64,000 nt of DNA from NCBI GenBank assembly GCA_048013815.1, contig CM106586.1, forward strand, positions 9,920,001 through 9,984,000, given 5' to 3'. The DNA comes from Setoptus koraiensis. Its lineage: Eukaryota; Arthropoda. The position numbers and the translations under genes are program-made. Positions 1 to 11,182 of this stretch are shown here, piece after piece. The stretch's first letter is position 1; every line of letters begins with the position of its first letter. Below the pieces are notes generated by a model. That model had not been told where the DNA came from. It was given only the letters and a program-made list of their open reading frames with translations, and ran no database searches.

Positions 1-1587
1 GCGGTGTCGCGGTATCACGCGGTATTATGGTATTATAGTATTATGGTATTGCGTCATCAGTAGCTGGCAACATTGCATGATTTAGTCGGTGTTTAGCGGC
101 GTTTAGCCGGCCAGCAGATAGTCCGATTGAGTGTGTGATTACACGCAGACGACGACGATTACATCACAGCATGACATGATTACATGATTGCGAGCACGTG
201 GCGGTCGCCGTACGTGCTGGTTGCGTCAACAGGGAACCCATTGAATAATAATGAGTGCGCTCTGATTGGCGGTTGGCCTGCGTCGCTGTTGCCGTTGTCG
301 TTGTTGTTGTGGCTGTTGCCGTTGTTGTTGGCTCGGTTGTTGCGGCTCGGTTGTTGTTGGCTCGGTTGTCGCGGCTCGGTTGTCGGCGTTGCAACCGAGC
401 GACAACAACATTGCAATAATGCGCTTTTGATTTGTTCATAATTAGTGTTGCCACTGGTCGAGTGCTTGACACTGGCGGACAGTTTCGAGATGAGACAAAC
501 TGCAAAAGCGCAACCGAAACTGGCCCCAAAGTCGCCCCTCGTGACCGTTGCGCCGGCCACTGTGAGAACGCGCCCTGTTCCGGGTGCCGAAACTGTGCCA
601 ACGAGTGCGCTAATGCAGTCGCTAATGCCGGCGCGCGCGCGCGCCCGCGTTGCTAAAGACGAGCCACGCCGGATAAATGGGAATCGGCCCATTACTATTG
701 TTACGTAATAATAATTACCGCGACAACACCGCTCACACACTCGCCCCGCACAGCGCGATGCGGCCAATGCGTGTCCGTCATCGTCGCTGTCATTGTTGGC
801 GTGGCCGGTTGTTGCTCGTCGCCGGTTGTTGCCGGTTGTTGCCGGTCGTTGCAGTTGCTGGCCGCTGTTGCTGGCGCCGGTCGCAGTCGGTTGTGGTCGG
901 TGGTTGCCGGTGGTTGCCGGTTGTTGCCGGTGGTTGCCACATCAGTGGCGAGGGGCGCACCAACAGAGCAGAGCAAATTAGTTACATCACACAGTGCGAG
1001 TCCTCCCAAGACAAATCGTGTGAATGGCGAGAATTCTCTCAGGCCGGCCGGCGTGTCAGTGGCCGTAGCCATGGCAGTGCAACAACGGCAACAACTGCAA
1101 CGACAACAGCAACAACAACGCCAACAACGCCAACCACTGCAGCAACAACAACAACAACAACAACTGCAACAACGACAACTGCGAAATTAACAACGGCGAC
1201 ACAAATCAAGTGAACCCGACAAGAGGCAAGTTGTTGCCACTTGCCACTTCTGCGCGCCAATTTGTCACGCGCGCTGCCGGCCGGCGCGGCGCGGACCGGC
1301 GGCACAGCAGTCCATTATTGGGGCCTCTGACGTAATTGTGAGCCAGCTCGGACACGCACACTGTCCGTTCGGCGGGCGCGCTTTTGTGCAACACTGACCA
1401 AGATTGCGCAACAGCGCGGCACAATCTTGCGAGTCACACGACGGTCGGGCACAGCGCAGCGTGATCAAGTTGCGATAATCAGTTTGTCACCGTGCCGCAA
1501 CAAGGAATTTATCAGAGTATTTCCCGCGCCAAACATGGCACAAATACCGCACAAATATCGGGTGGCCAGCAAAATTGTGCACACATA

Positions 1588-1668
1588 TATCGATACATAT
1601 CAATGTATATCGATAGATATCAATGTATATCGATGTATATCGACATGTATCGATGTGCATCGATCGTT
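1588..1668. repeat. 10-bp phased array of TATCGATA-like (DRE-like) sites
   Basis: The core CGAT recurs at 1591, 1611, 1631, 1651 and 1661, with CGAC at 1641, so every core falls on an exact 10-bp grid; the skipped positions hold CAAT. Two copies, at 1588-1595 and 1608-1615, are the perfect palindrome TATCGATA, which in Drosophila is the DREF/BEAF-type DRE site. The array sits alone in non-coding DNA. A regulatory or boundary role is inference; simple replication slippage is the alternative. Confidence 0.7.
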
Positions 1669-4600
1669 CGCCGGGCGAGCGCGGTGCGAATGTGATTCCC
1701 GTCGCGACCACGGGGGCGCTCAAGTGCCACTGGCCGCGCATCGAGCACGAAGTAGCTTGGCGTCACAGCGCCGATATCGCACCGCATCGCCGTTTGTAAC
1801 ATGTGACGCAACAAGCCGCTGGACGGCGGCCAACCGGACCGCGGGCAACTGGACGGCGGGCCGCAAACGGGCGCAAGCTGCAAGCGCCCCGTCGCCCACT
1901 CAAATCAAATTACACGCTTGTTTCTGTTTATTTGTTACGCTGCCGGCCAGTCGTTAGCGGGGGCGCCCCGCGGACACTCAACAATCGCGGCCCGTTCCAG
2001 TGTGTTAGTGAGTGGACACTTTGTCGGCGGCGTCGGCCCGACGTAGCCGCGGCCCGGCGCGGCTGCGGCCCGGCGTGGTTGCGGCCGTCGGCGACCACGG
2101 CGACCATCGCGGCCGCAACTATGCAAATGGCAACATGCACAATCGTCGGCACAGTCCGCTCACATATGCCGTAATCGCTTGCTCTCGGCTAGCCGCTTAC
2201 AATGTCGGAATGGGCACGGCTTAAACAGCGAGGCGCGGTTGGGACGACGCGCGGGCGCGGCCACGGGCCGACTGTGCCGGCGAGCGGGCGAGCCATGACG
2301 GGTTGTTGTGGGCAGTTTATGAAGTGAGCCGAGGGACCACTCAATAAACTTTGCAGAGGTTCGCACATGCAAATCATAATTTATTTATTTTAAATATGCG
2401 GCGGTGCGAGCGCCGAGCGGAGCGCTCGACCCCCCGAGAGCTGGCCGCGGGTTTGGCCGCTTCGGGGGACGCCGCCGCTGTGCCCGATCTGTGCGCCCCG
2501 GCCGGCACAACTGGCGGCACAACTGGCGGCGCAATTCGGGGCTGCCCGTGCGCCAGTGGGCCGGCGAACGGGCAGCCGAACCCGAAATGGCCAATAGGCC
2601 AGATAATAACAATCACAAGTCGGGAGCAATTATCCGAGCCGCTGCGTGTGCCGTGGTCATTGACACCGGCGCAGTTGTTGGTGGCTAGTTGTTAGTGATT
2701 TATTGCCAGATGGCCGGTGCTGCTAGGGGTATGGTCTCCATTATAGGCCTCAATGAACATGGTGATAATTTGATTTGGAGGAGCCGCGAGCCAACGGCAA
2801 ACAGCGCGTTATTTGCACGAGCTCACACCACGAGCTCACACCACGAGCCACGAGCCGCCGGCCAGTGCCACGGGCGACGCACTCAGCGGCTCATTAGTCG
2901 GGCGCTCGTCGGCGGCGAGCCCGTCGGGGGCAGCCGCTGGGAGCCAAACAACAACAACATGCTAGAAATATCCAATTGTTGCCAGTTTATAATTTACTAA
3001 TGAGTTATTGATTGCACCAATATTCCGATGAGCGATCGACAAGCCGCGCCAAGCAGCCGCAAGCGGCTAATAAACTCACCAACTGACCGCTGAGCAACCA
3101 ACTAACAACCGGGTTGACAAGCGCACGGCCAAACAAACTGGCCCAACTGACCAAACTGACCACACTGACCACACTGACCACACTGACCACACAGCGGCTC
3201 ACCATGGCAACTGCTGGCTGCGGCGCACGAGCGGCAGGCACCAATAATCTGCTCCTAATTATCATAATTATCCTGCCTCTATTATCCACTGCCACTCTAA
3301 TCATTCGTGTATGTCGCCGGCCGGCCCGTCGCCCTAACAGCGATCGCGGGTGACCCGAGCCCGGCCCGTCGCCCTGATAGAGATCGCGGGTGACCGGACC
3401 GCCGACCGGACACGGTTGTGGCCGGTGAACGATCGATGGAGCGCACAACTTTGACAATAAATCGACCCATCGATTGATTGTCGCAATGGGATCGGAATGG
3501 GCAAAATAGGAAAAATATGAAAATATGAAAAACGCAACAGCGCGTAGGCGAAATAACCCGAGAAACAGGAAAAACGGGAAACTCTGGACAGGCCCGCGAC
3601 AGAGAAACGGGCAACGGAAGAAACTTGAATGCAGCTGAATAATGCACTTGAGCCATCCAAGTTGAGCGCAGAGAAATGGGAAATGGGGAAACCGGCGAAA
3701 CGGCTAAACTGGCGAAAGGGCGAAACGGGAAAATGGTGAATTGGCGAACGGGCGGACTGGGAAAATGGCAAGGGCGGCTGTGGCGAAAAGCGAGCCGCGG
3801 AAGGTGGCGCTGCGATTGTGTCCGAGCGAGCCATTGTTTGCACGAAATCAAAAACAAAACGAATCGGCGCGAATGGTTATCCTTTGACGGGCGATGCTTA
3901 CTGTCTGATGATCGAGTTTGATCGAGTTCGATCGGCTCGAGAAGCCGCTCGAAAAGAACTCGTTGTGTCGTGGGCCCGGCGCTGCGTTGAGGTTCGCATG
4001 GCAAGTGTTGGAATGGTGGCGAAACAAAGAATTGCAAGAAGCGCCGCGGAGGCACAGCGGCCACCAACGACGGTATCAATCATCATTATCATCAGGTAAT
4101 CATGGCGCCATTACATGTGTCGGGCGGCGTTCTTTTCTCGGCGTGTCGTTCGCCCATCTCGCTGCTGCTCGGCTGCTGCTCGGCCGCTGGTCGAGTCACC
4201 TGTCGAACGCTCTCGGCGGACAGTCGGCACGGCCAATCCACAGCCAGCTTATACAGCAAGCGTACATAGCAAGCGTACATAGCGAGCGATGCGGTTGCTG
4301 CTGTCGCTGTTGTAGTCGTTGTTGTGGCTGTTGTAGTCGTTGTTGTGGCTGTTGTTGGTGTTGTTGCTGCTGTCGCGGCTGCAGTTGATGTTGTTGTCGT
4401 TGCTGTCGCTGTTGTTGTTGCTGTTGTAATTGGCACTAAATTAACCACAAAACCAGATATCATCATGATGAAATTGACTCATGTGAGCTCCACTGAAACA
4501 TGTACCTGTCGCCGTTCTGATTTAACGATATCTGCGACGCACACACAGTGCAAAATATATGATATGTATATAAAATAAAACGAAATAAAATAACATAAAA

Positions 4601-6000
4601 CGAGAACAAACTAGTTTATCTGTCGACGATTAAAAGCGTCCGATGCGCCGCCAGCGTTCAGCAAATTTCGACAGCGGCAGCATTCAGCAAATTTCAGCGA
4701 CTAAAACCGCACTAAAGCGACACAAATAGAGAAGCCAGCCAATTAAGCTAATAATAGCTAATGGCCGACGAGAGAGATAATTGCCATACAATCTTGCCAC
4801 AGCCAGCGCGATACAGCCAGAGCGACACAGCCAGAGCGATACAGGCCGGCCAGGCCGGTGCATTGAGCAGCCGAGCACAAACAAACGAGCTTGTCGGACA
4901 CAAATTGATTTGCAAATTGATTGCCGCCGACAGCCGACAGTAACTGGCTCAAATGAAACTAATTGCTTTCATTTTGGCTGCTCTATAACAGCACCGATGG
5001 CGATTCGCGGCGACCGGCCACCTCCGTGGCTCGACGGCGCTGCCGACGTTCGAACGTTCGAGCGTTCGAATGTCGAGCGAAGCGGCCGGCGAACGGCCGG
5101 CGAAACGCCAAATGCGAGCGAGGCCGAAATTAAACGCGACGATAAATAAATTAATCACAATGGCCGGCGAGCACGACGACAAATTGGCGTGGCGTCGTTA
5201 TTATTATCGAGCTGTCATTATCAATAAAACACTCGCAACGAGCGCACTATAACAGGTGCACATGACGCCGTTTGCAACGAGAGTTTTCAGTTTATAGAGC
5301 GTCGCAGTTTTTGGAAATTTTAGAGTTTTTAGGCACTTCGCAATGTCCGAATCTGACAATTCGGACACTTCGGCGGGCCCGGTGAATGGGCTTGCGGGCC
5401 GCTCGTCAACGGCTGGTTGGCCGCGTTCGGCCGGCCCGTTCTCTGACAGCTCGGCATGCCTATAAATAACTGGGCGCTTTATAGGCAGGCCCTTGTTTAT
5501 GTTTGTTGTTGGCGCCGTTGTTTGCCATTACACAATGGCTTGAGTGGCGCATACGTAATACATGCGTAACGTGTACACAATATGCACACTACATACGTAA
5601 TATGGACACGATGTGTAACAGCAGGACTGTCCTGCCTGCTATTACACGTTACGTAATAAGCGATGCACAGTGCACACGTTACTGCATTGCTCTTTGCGCT
5701 ACAATTGCGTCACAACTGCTGCCAGACTGGCTTTGCATCAGGCGATATCTGGCGAGACTGGCGATATCTGCCAGATATTATCTGGCCATCGGCGGGCAGT
5801 AATTTGTTGGCGCAGTCGCTCCATTAGCGGGCTATGATTGATAATGTAATGCGATATCCATGTGCACTTGTTATGTTTCGTGTGCGCCCGGTGAGTTTTT
5901 TGCGCAACGTTGCGCAATGTGGCACAACTGCTCGCAACTTGCACGATGCAAGCATATACATGTACGTGTATATGTATATACGTACATCCGAACACATCCG

Positions 6001-6060
6001 CGGATGTGCACACGAATGCGCGGATGTGCACACGAATGCGCGGATATGCACACGAATGCG
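6001..6060. repeat. Three 20-bp tandem units
   Basis: Units at 6001-6020 and 6021-6040 are identical and the third (6041-6060) differs at one base. Each carries the core GGATGTGCACACGAATGCG. A related ACACATCCG motif precedes the array. The repeat is non-coding, and its exactness suggests recent expansion. Confidence 0.85.
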
Positions 6061-6531
6061 TCCCAAGTTGCGTAAGCGAACAGGCGAGAGCGGCGGGGGT
6101 GGGGGCGGGGGCAAATTTCATTAGGCGGCGGTCGCGGCTGGCCGGCCCGACGGGCGCCGACGAGCGCCGACTTGGCGCGCCGGCACCGGCAAAATATTTA
6201 TTTATTTATTGCCAACAACAGACTAATGGATGGTCTCGACGAGCTGGCCATAAATTGGCCGGCCGGCCGGTCGGCCAACTCGAGCACAATTGCGCGCAAT
6301 TGCACGGCTGGCCAATTTACGGGCAGGCGTCGTGACAGGCCTAGGTGATGCGAGTTCGCCAGTTCTCGCTTCTCTCTGCTCGCTTCTCGGGCCGCTTCTC
6401 GCTTGCCGGGCCGCGACTCGCCTGCGAAGCGCACTCTCGTCAGGTGCCGCAGCCCGTCGCGGGCTCGGCGAGCCGCGGGCCGCGAACTGAGAGAGCCGAC
6501 AGAACCGAGAACCGAGCGAACTGAGAGAGCC

Positions 6532-6576
6532 GAGAGAAGCGAAAGAAGCGAGAGAAGCGAGAGAAGCGAGAGAAGC
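6532..6576. repeat. Five 9-bp GAGAGAAGC tandem units
   Basis: Five consecutive copies of GAGAGAAGC (the second has GAAAGAAGC) run from 6532 to 6576, inside a wider 6.3-7.0 kb stretch built of GAGAAGCGAG-like motifs and, further on, of their complement (CTTCTCGGCTTCT near 6910-7000). The repeat is non-coding. Confidence 0.8.
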
Positions 6577-7631
6577 GAGAAACTGAGAGAGCCGCGAATC
6601 GCCAATTTCCAACTGGCAAGCCGACGAACGCATTGCTGCGATACACTGCGAATTACAGCGAGTCGCGCCGAGCCGGCGAGCTGTGCGAAGCTTGTGCGAA
6701 CTGTGTGTAGTCGATCGTTTATCTGTCGAACGTTCGCTGCCTATATCGGGCTGACACTGTTGCCAAGTAGCGAGCCGAGCAGTCAAGTCGAGAATAATGT
6801 GCTCCCCTTTGCACTTTGCCCGTCTCGCCGTCGGCCGGCAGCTCGGGCTCGACATGACTCTTTGGCATGTCGTTGGCTCGTTACCTTGCTCGTCTCGCCG
6901 CTTGGCGCTTCTTGTCGCTTCTTTGCAGTTCTCGGCTTCTTTGCAGTTCTCGGCTTCTTGGCAGTTGTTGGCTTCTCGGCCGTCGCTGGCTTCTCGGCTT
7001 CTGCTGGCTTATCCGCGCCGAGTCGAAGCTGGCAGCGCCGCAATCAGCATGAGATGACACACTAACACTACGCAAACACCGACGCTCATGACTCATGACT
7101 CGAGATACCGTCGTCGCTGCTACACATTTCGCCATTGCGCCACTTCGACGGCTCGACGGCTCGGCGGTTCGGCGCTCGGCGGCTCGACGGGCCGGATTAA
7201 TTGCCGCCGCGTCTGGCCGCCACTCGGAGCGGCTCGGCGCGGCTCACGCCGCGCCGCTGCTGGCGCGGAGAGCGTGATTGCGCCCGGCAGCGCGGATCAA
7301 TGAGCGAGATAATGACTCTACCTATAGGCCGCATAGTGCGCAGTGACAACAGCGTCAGCCCTTAGCAGCTAAACAGCTCCAAATGGCACAACACACACAC
7401 ACACACAATTTGTATGACACAAACAAACAAACAGGCAAACATGTTACGACGGACAGACGCGCAAACGGGCGACATATCATCGGCAGGAATCGGCGCTTAG
7501 CTGCTGCCTGTAAACATTTTAACATTGTGACATTCGGGCGTTTAACATTTTCACATTGGCAACACATACGGCGCTGTCAGCGTCCACTCGGCCAGTTCTT
7601 CGGTGCTTCGGTGCTTCGATTCGTCGGTTCT

Positions 7632-7859
7632 TCGGTTCGCCAGCTCGTCGGTTCGCCAGTTCGCCAGTTCGCAGCTTGCGGTTCGAATTCGAAATTCGCT
7701 CGGCAATTCGCTCGGCAGTTCGCTCGGCAATTCGCGGCTCGCCGTTCGCGGTTCGCAGCTCGGCGAGCCAGCGGCCGCGTTCGAGCGTCGAGCGAATTTT
7801 GAATTCGAATCGCAAGCTGCGAACTGGCGAACTGGCGAACCGACGAGCTGGCGAACCGA
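7632..7859. repeat. Long inverted repeat, 68-bp arms
   Basis: The left arm 7632-7699 and right arm 7792-7859 are reverse complements at 66 of 68 positions, separated by a 92-bp spacer that is itself made of TTCGCTCGGCA-type repeats. The transcript of either strand would fold into a long, nearly perfect hairpin. No transposase frame and no clear target-site duplication were seen. It could be a fold-back element, a template-switch product, or the precursor of a small-RNA hairpin. Confidence 0.85.
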
Positions 7860-8190
7860 CGAGCTGGCAGCGAGTTCGAATTCGAAGGCAGCGAATTCGA
7901 AGGCAAGGAATTCGAAGGCAGCCACAGCCAAGGCAGCGAATTCGAAGACGGCGAAGCGCATTCAAATGCAGCGGCCGAGCGCAGACAAGCGCTCGTAACA
8001 GGTGACTACTCGCCAGTAACATGTCGGCCCGGCCGAACTGTGCGAGCTGTCAGTTGTCACACTCACAACAGTTGTCACACTCACAAAAGTTGTCAAACAG
8101 CTGTTGTGCCAACCTGTGTCCAACTGACAGCTGTGTATAGGGCGCCATCGGTGGCCGGTGTTATATAGGCCGGCTAATTGTGTGCCCACT

Positions 8191-8394
8191 TATGCTCATT
8201 TCTGGCAATATGGCTCATTTCTAAAAAGTTGGCTCATTTCTGACAAGTTGGCTCATTTCTAAAAAGTTTGCTCGTTTCTAGCAAGTTGGCTCGCTTCTGA
8301 CGAATTGGCTGGCCGCTAACGAATGGCTCGCCGCTGACAAATTGGCTCGCTGCTAACAAATTGGCTCGCTAGTGACGAATCGCTGGCTCGCTAA
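8191..8394. repeat. About ten degenerate 19-bp tandem units
   Basis: The unit is TGGCTCATTTCTAAAAAGT with variants. It starts as TATGCTCATTTCTGGC and drifts gradually along the array to TGGCTCGCTGCTAACAAAT. Neighbouring units resemble each other more than distant ones, as expected for step-wise local duplication. The repeat is non-coding. Confidence 0.8.
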
Positions 8395-8619
8395 GGGCAA
8401 CGCCGTCTCTTTACCTGGCCGACTAATCGATTCGACAATCATAATTGAACCTTGGCCATTATTCGCGACCGCTCGCACCCGGCCGGCATAATGCCCGTAC
8501 CACTTTTTGGGCGGCCGCTGTGCTCGCTGGAGCCGCCATTGGAGCGCTTGGAGCGCCGAACGAACGAGCAACAACAAACGACGAACAACAACCAACAAAT
8601 AACAAATAAATTGCCGCTG

Positions 8620-8705
8620 TTGTTGTTGTCGCTGTTGTTGTTGTCGCTGTTGTTGTTGTCGCTGTTGTTGTTGTCGCTGTTGTTGTCGCTGTTGTTGTCG
8701 CTGTT
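8620..8705. repeat. 15-bp GTTGTTGTTGTCGCT tandem block
   Basis: Four near-identical 15-bp units of GTTGTTGTTGTCGCT are followed by shorter GTTGTTGTCGCT units. Read on the minus strand it would encode Asn/Ser/Asp repeats, but no conserved protein surrounds it, so it is treated as non-coding simple sequence. Confidence 0.75.
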
Positions 8706-9783
8706 GAGCAAGCACATTATGAATTTGTCTCGTCAACTTGGCGACCGATCGACCGAGCCCAACTGACGAATCGACGCCAACTGACGGATCGACGCCAACC
8801 GATCCACCGATCGGCAACCGACCGATCGGCAGCTGATCGAGCGAGCGCCATTATCAACTGCGAGCTAGCCGGCCGGTCGCACCATTATTAATGGGCACGG
8901 AGACAAGGTGAAACGATAAACGAGCGGCCAGAGCAGCGAAAAGAAGCGAGCCAATACAAACAAACGAGCAAAGAATCGGTGCGATTCGTTTCATGTTGCC
9001 AACAGCAGCCAACAACACAATTCGCACACACAGTGTCGGTGTCGGCCAATTCGACGACAATTGACAACTTGCCTGTTGTTTGCGACTCTGATTGAGTCAC
9101 GCAAGCCGGCAACGCCGATAACAACGACAGCGGCAGCAGCGACAACAACAGCGACAACAACAACGACAGCAACACCGACAACACCGACAACAACGACACA
9201 AACAACAACAATTACAGCCAGTCAGCCAGCCAGATCACTGGCTGTCACTTCCGAGCGGCGCCATTGTCTTGCTGCACACTCGATCTGGTTACTGCTATCG
9301 CCATTATTATCAGTATTAATATTACTATTATTATTATTGTTATTATTTATTGTTGTTTGCGTCGCTTCCTTCATGTTTACACATCGGCAGCCGCTCGGCA
9401 GCAACACTTTCGAGTCGATTCGAATGGGAAAATTCGCGTCGAGCACACACATTTATTTTGATACTTCACCCACCGGCGGACCGGGCAATCAATTACAACA
9501 ATGGGCTCATATAGGCTCATATTCACTATTGTGACTATTGTCGCGCCCGACAATGCCCACCCTCGATATTGCTGTTGGGCGCAGTGGCAAGCGTCAACTC
9601 GTCAGCATTCAACGACCACGATAATTTTGACGATCTCGCCAATCAAACGACACAGCCAGTCGTCGCAGTCGAGCTAGCTTGACGGCTCACGATTTATAAG
9701 TATAATTATTAATGTTAGCGATGGTAGTATCGGCGTTACTATTATTGCTATTATTATTATTATTATTATCATTATTATTATTG

Positions 9784-9815
<32 letters not shown>

Positions 9816-10075
9816 GGGGTCGTTTGAGCGCGGCTTGCGCGCTATCAGCGCACAGTTTGCGGCCTGGAGCGGCTCGCGCAACGGCGCCGCACAGCGAGCC
9901 GCGCTGTGCACTGTGCAGTTTTGCTTACCTGCAGTTTAGTGTGCCTATATAGGTTCATATAGACCCTTGTGCAATATACCTGGCTGTGTTGTGTAATGAG
10001 AGCGCCGTCTGGCATCGTCTGGCGGGCCGGTGAAGCTGGCACAGCGAGCGCGCAATTGCACACGCAATCGGCGTG

Positions 10076-10113
10076 CCGGCTCGCTGATTTGTATCTACAA
10101 ATCAGCGAGCCGG
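10076..10113. repeat. Perfect 18-bp inverted repeat (hairpin)
   Basis: Arms 10076-10093 and 10096-10113 are perfect reverse complements (CCGGCTCGCTGATTTGTA and its complement) around a 2-base centre. Eighteen paired bases with no mismatch in non-coding DNA is unlikely by chance. No other coding or element signal is near. Confidence 0.9.
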
Positions 10114-11182
10114 ACAGATACCCGACAGTGGTTGGCCGACCGGTTGTGAGCCGGCGTCAAATGGTGCTCGGTTTGAGCGGCGGCCCCGCAAACTGTGCGC
10201 CGCTGCGACGACGACCACCATAATGTGATATCATATCACACCACTGGCACCGGCCCAGCCGATAATAGCAGCAGAACTGTTGCGAAGGGACTGGCGAAGA
10301 ACTGGCAAAAGAACTGGCAAAGAACTGGCAAAGAACGGGCAAAGAACTGGCGAAGGAACGCTTCGGCCAGCGAGGGGGACGACATCTGACTGTTTGTGGC
10401 GACTGGTCATTGAGCAGCCAGCGGCGGCAATATGAGCAATAAGCTGCGAGTGTGTACATTGTGCAGGACAGGTGCGTAACTGTGCAAGTGGCGAACAGAG
10501 GGGGACAAAAGTGGCGCGAAGGAGGCGCTTAGAAGCGGCGGCGTTCGGTGCGCGTCAGTTGTGCGCATTGTTTGCGATGCGCACATATTGCGGCTCGGAG
10601 CTGTTGTTGTTGTTGCAGTTGTTGATAGTGTTGAATTGTTGCACTACTAACAAAGTGTCAATCGTCAGCTAATCATCGCCTAAGCACCACAAGCAACAAC
10701 TGCAACAGCAACAGCGCCAGCAGCGCCAACAACAGCCGCAACAACAGCCGCAACAACAGCACAACAACAACAGCAGCAGCAACAGCAGCAACCACAGCAG
10801 CAACAACAGCAACAGCAAATCGGCTCGCCCCAAATTAGCTCACATTTCGTCGGCCACATCGCTGTCAATTGCAAATCAAGCGACCATGAGCTAACACCCG
10901 CCAGCGCTGACAGATCGCAGCAACAGCCCACGATATCTCACGATTATACAGTTACTGTCCGGTTGTCGAGCCCACAGTGGACGCAACACAGTCGAGCATC
11001 GCCGAACGCAAGTCACGCCAGCCGCGAGAGGCCCCTGCGAGCGACAAGTCGCCCAACAATCAGGCCGAGAGCCGTAAGAGTATTACGAGAGTAGTAACAC
11101 CAACACCAATGAAGTAGACAAACCAGCAGACAGAGCCAGCAGCAGAAGAAGAAGAGTCATTTGTGCAAAGAAGCGAACAATT

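Larger units (their letters stand above)
1..11182. other. Gene-free, cryptically simple DNA upstream of the T-box gene
   Basis: No open frame here resembles a protein family; all longer frames are translations of GTT/CAA-type or GC-rich simple sequence. The DNA consists largely of degenerate short tandem repeats (GTTGCCG near 820-950, CAA/GTT blocks near 1080-1190, 4300-4440, 8620-8705 and 9120-9220, ATT runs near 9295-9355 and 9715-9790), plus the arrays and inverted repeats listed separately. It lies directly 5' of the Tbx20 homologue, so it probably holds the promoter and enhancers of that developmental gene; this is inference. Non-coding or unannotated 5' exons cannot be excluded. Confidence 0.6.

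Noticed and set aside
1080-1190. CAA/CAG-rich stretches considered as polyQ coding exons
   Set aside because: The same repeats occur in every frame and on both strands throughout the gene-free DNA, without flanking conserved sequence.
7670-7900. TTCGAATT motifs considered as tRNA B boxes
   Set aside because: They belong to the TTCGAATTCGAA inverted-repeat motif; no A box or cloverleaf could be built. No tRNA or rRNA gene was found in the window.
9061-9534. 157-codon Thr/Ala-rich then hydrophobic frame
   Set aside because: Made of ACAACA and ATT repeats; no conserved protein sequence.
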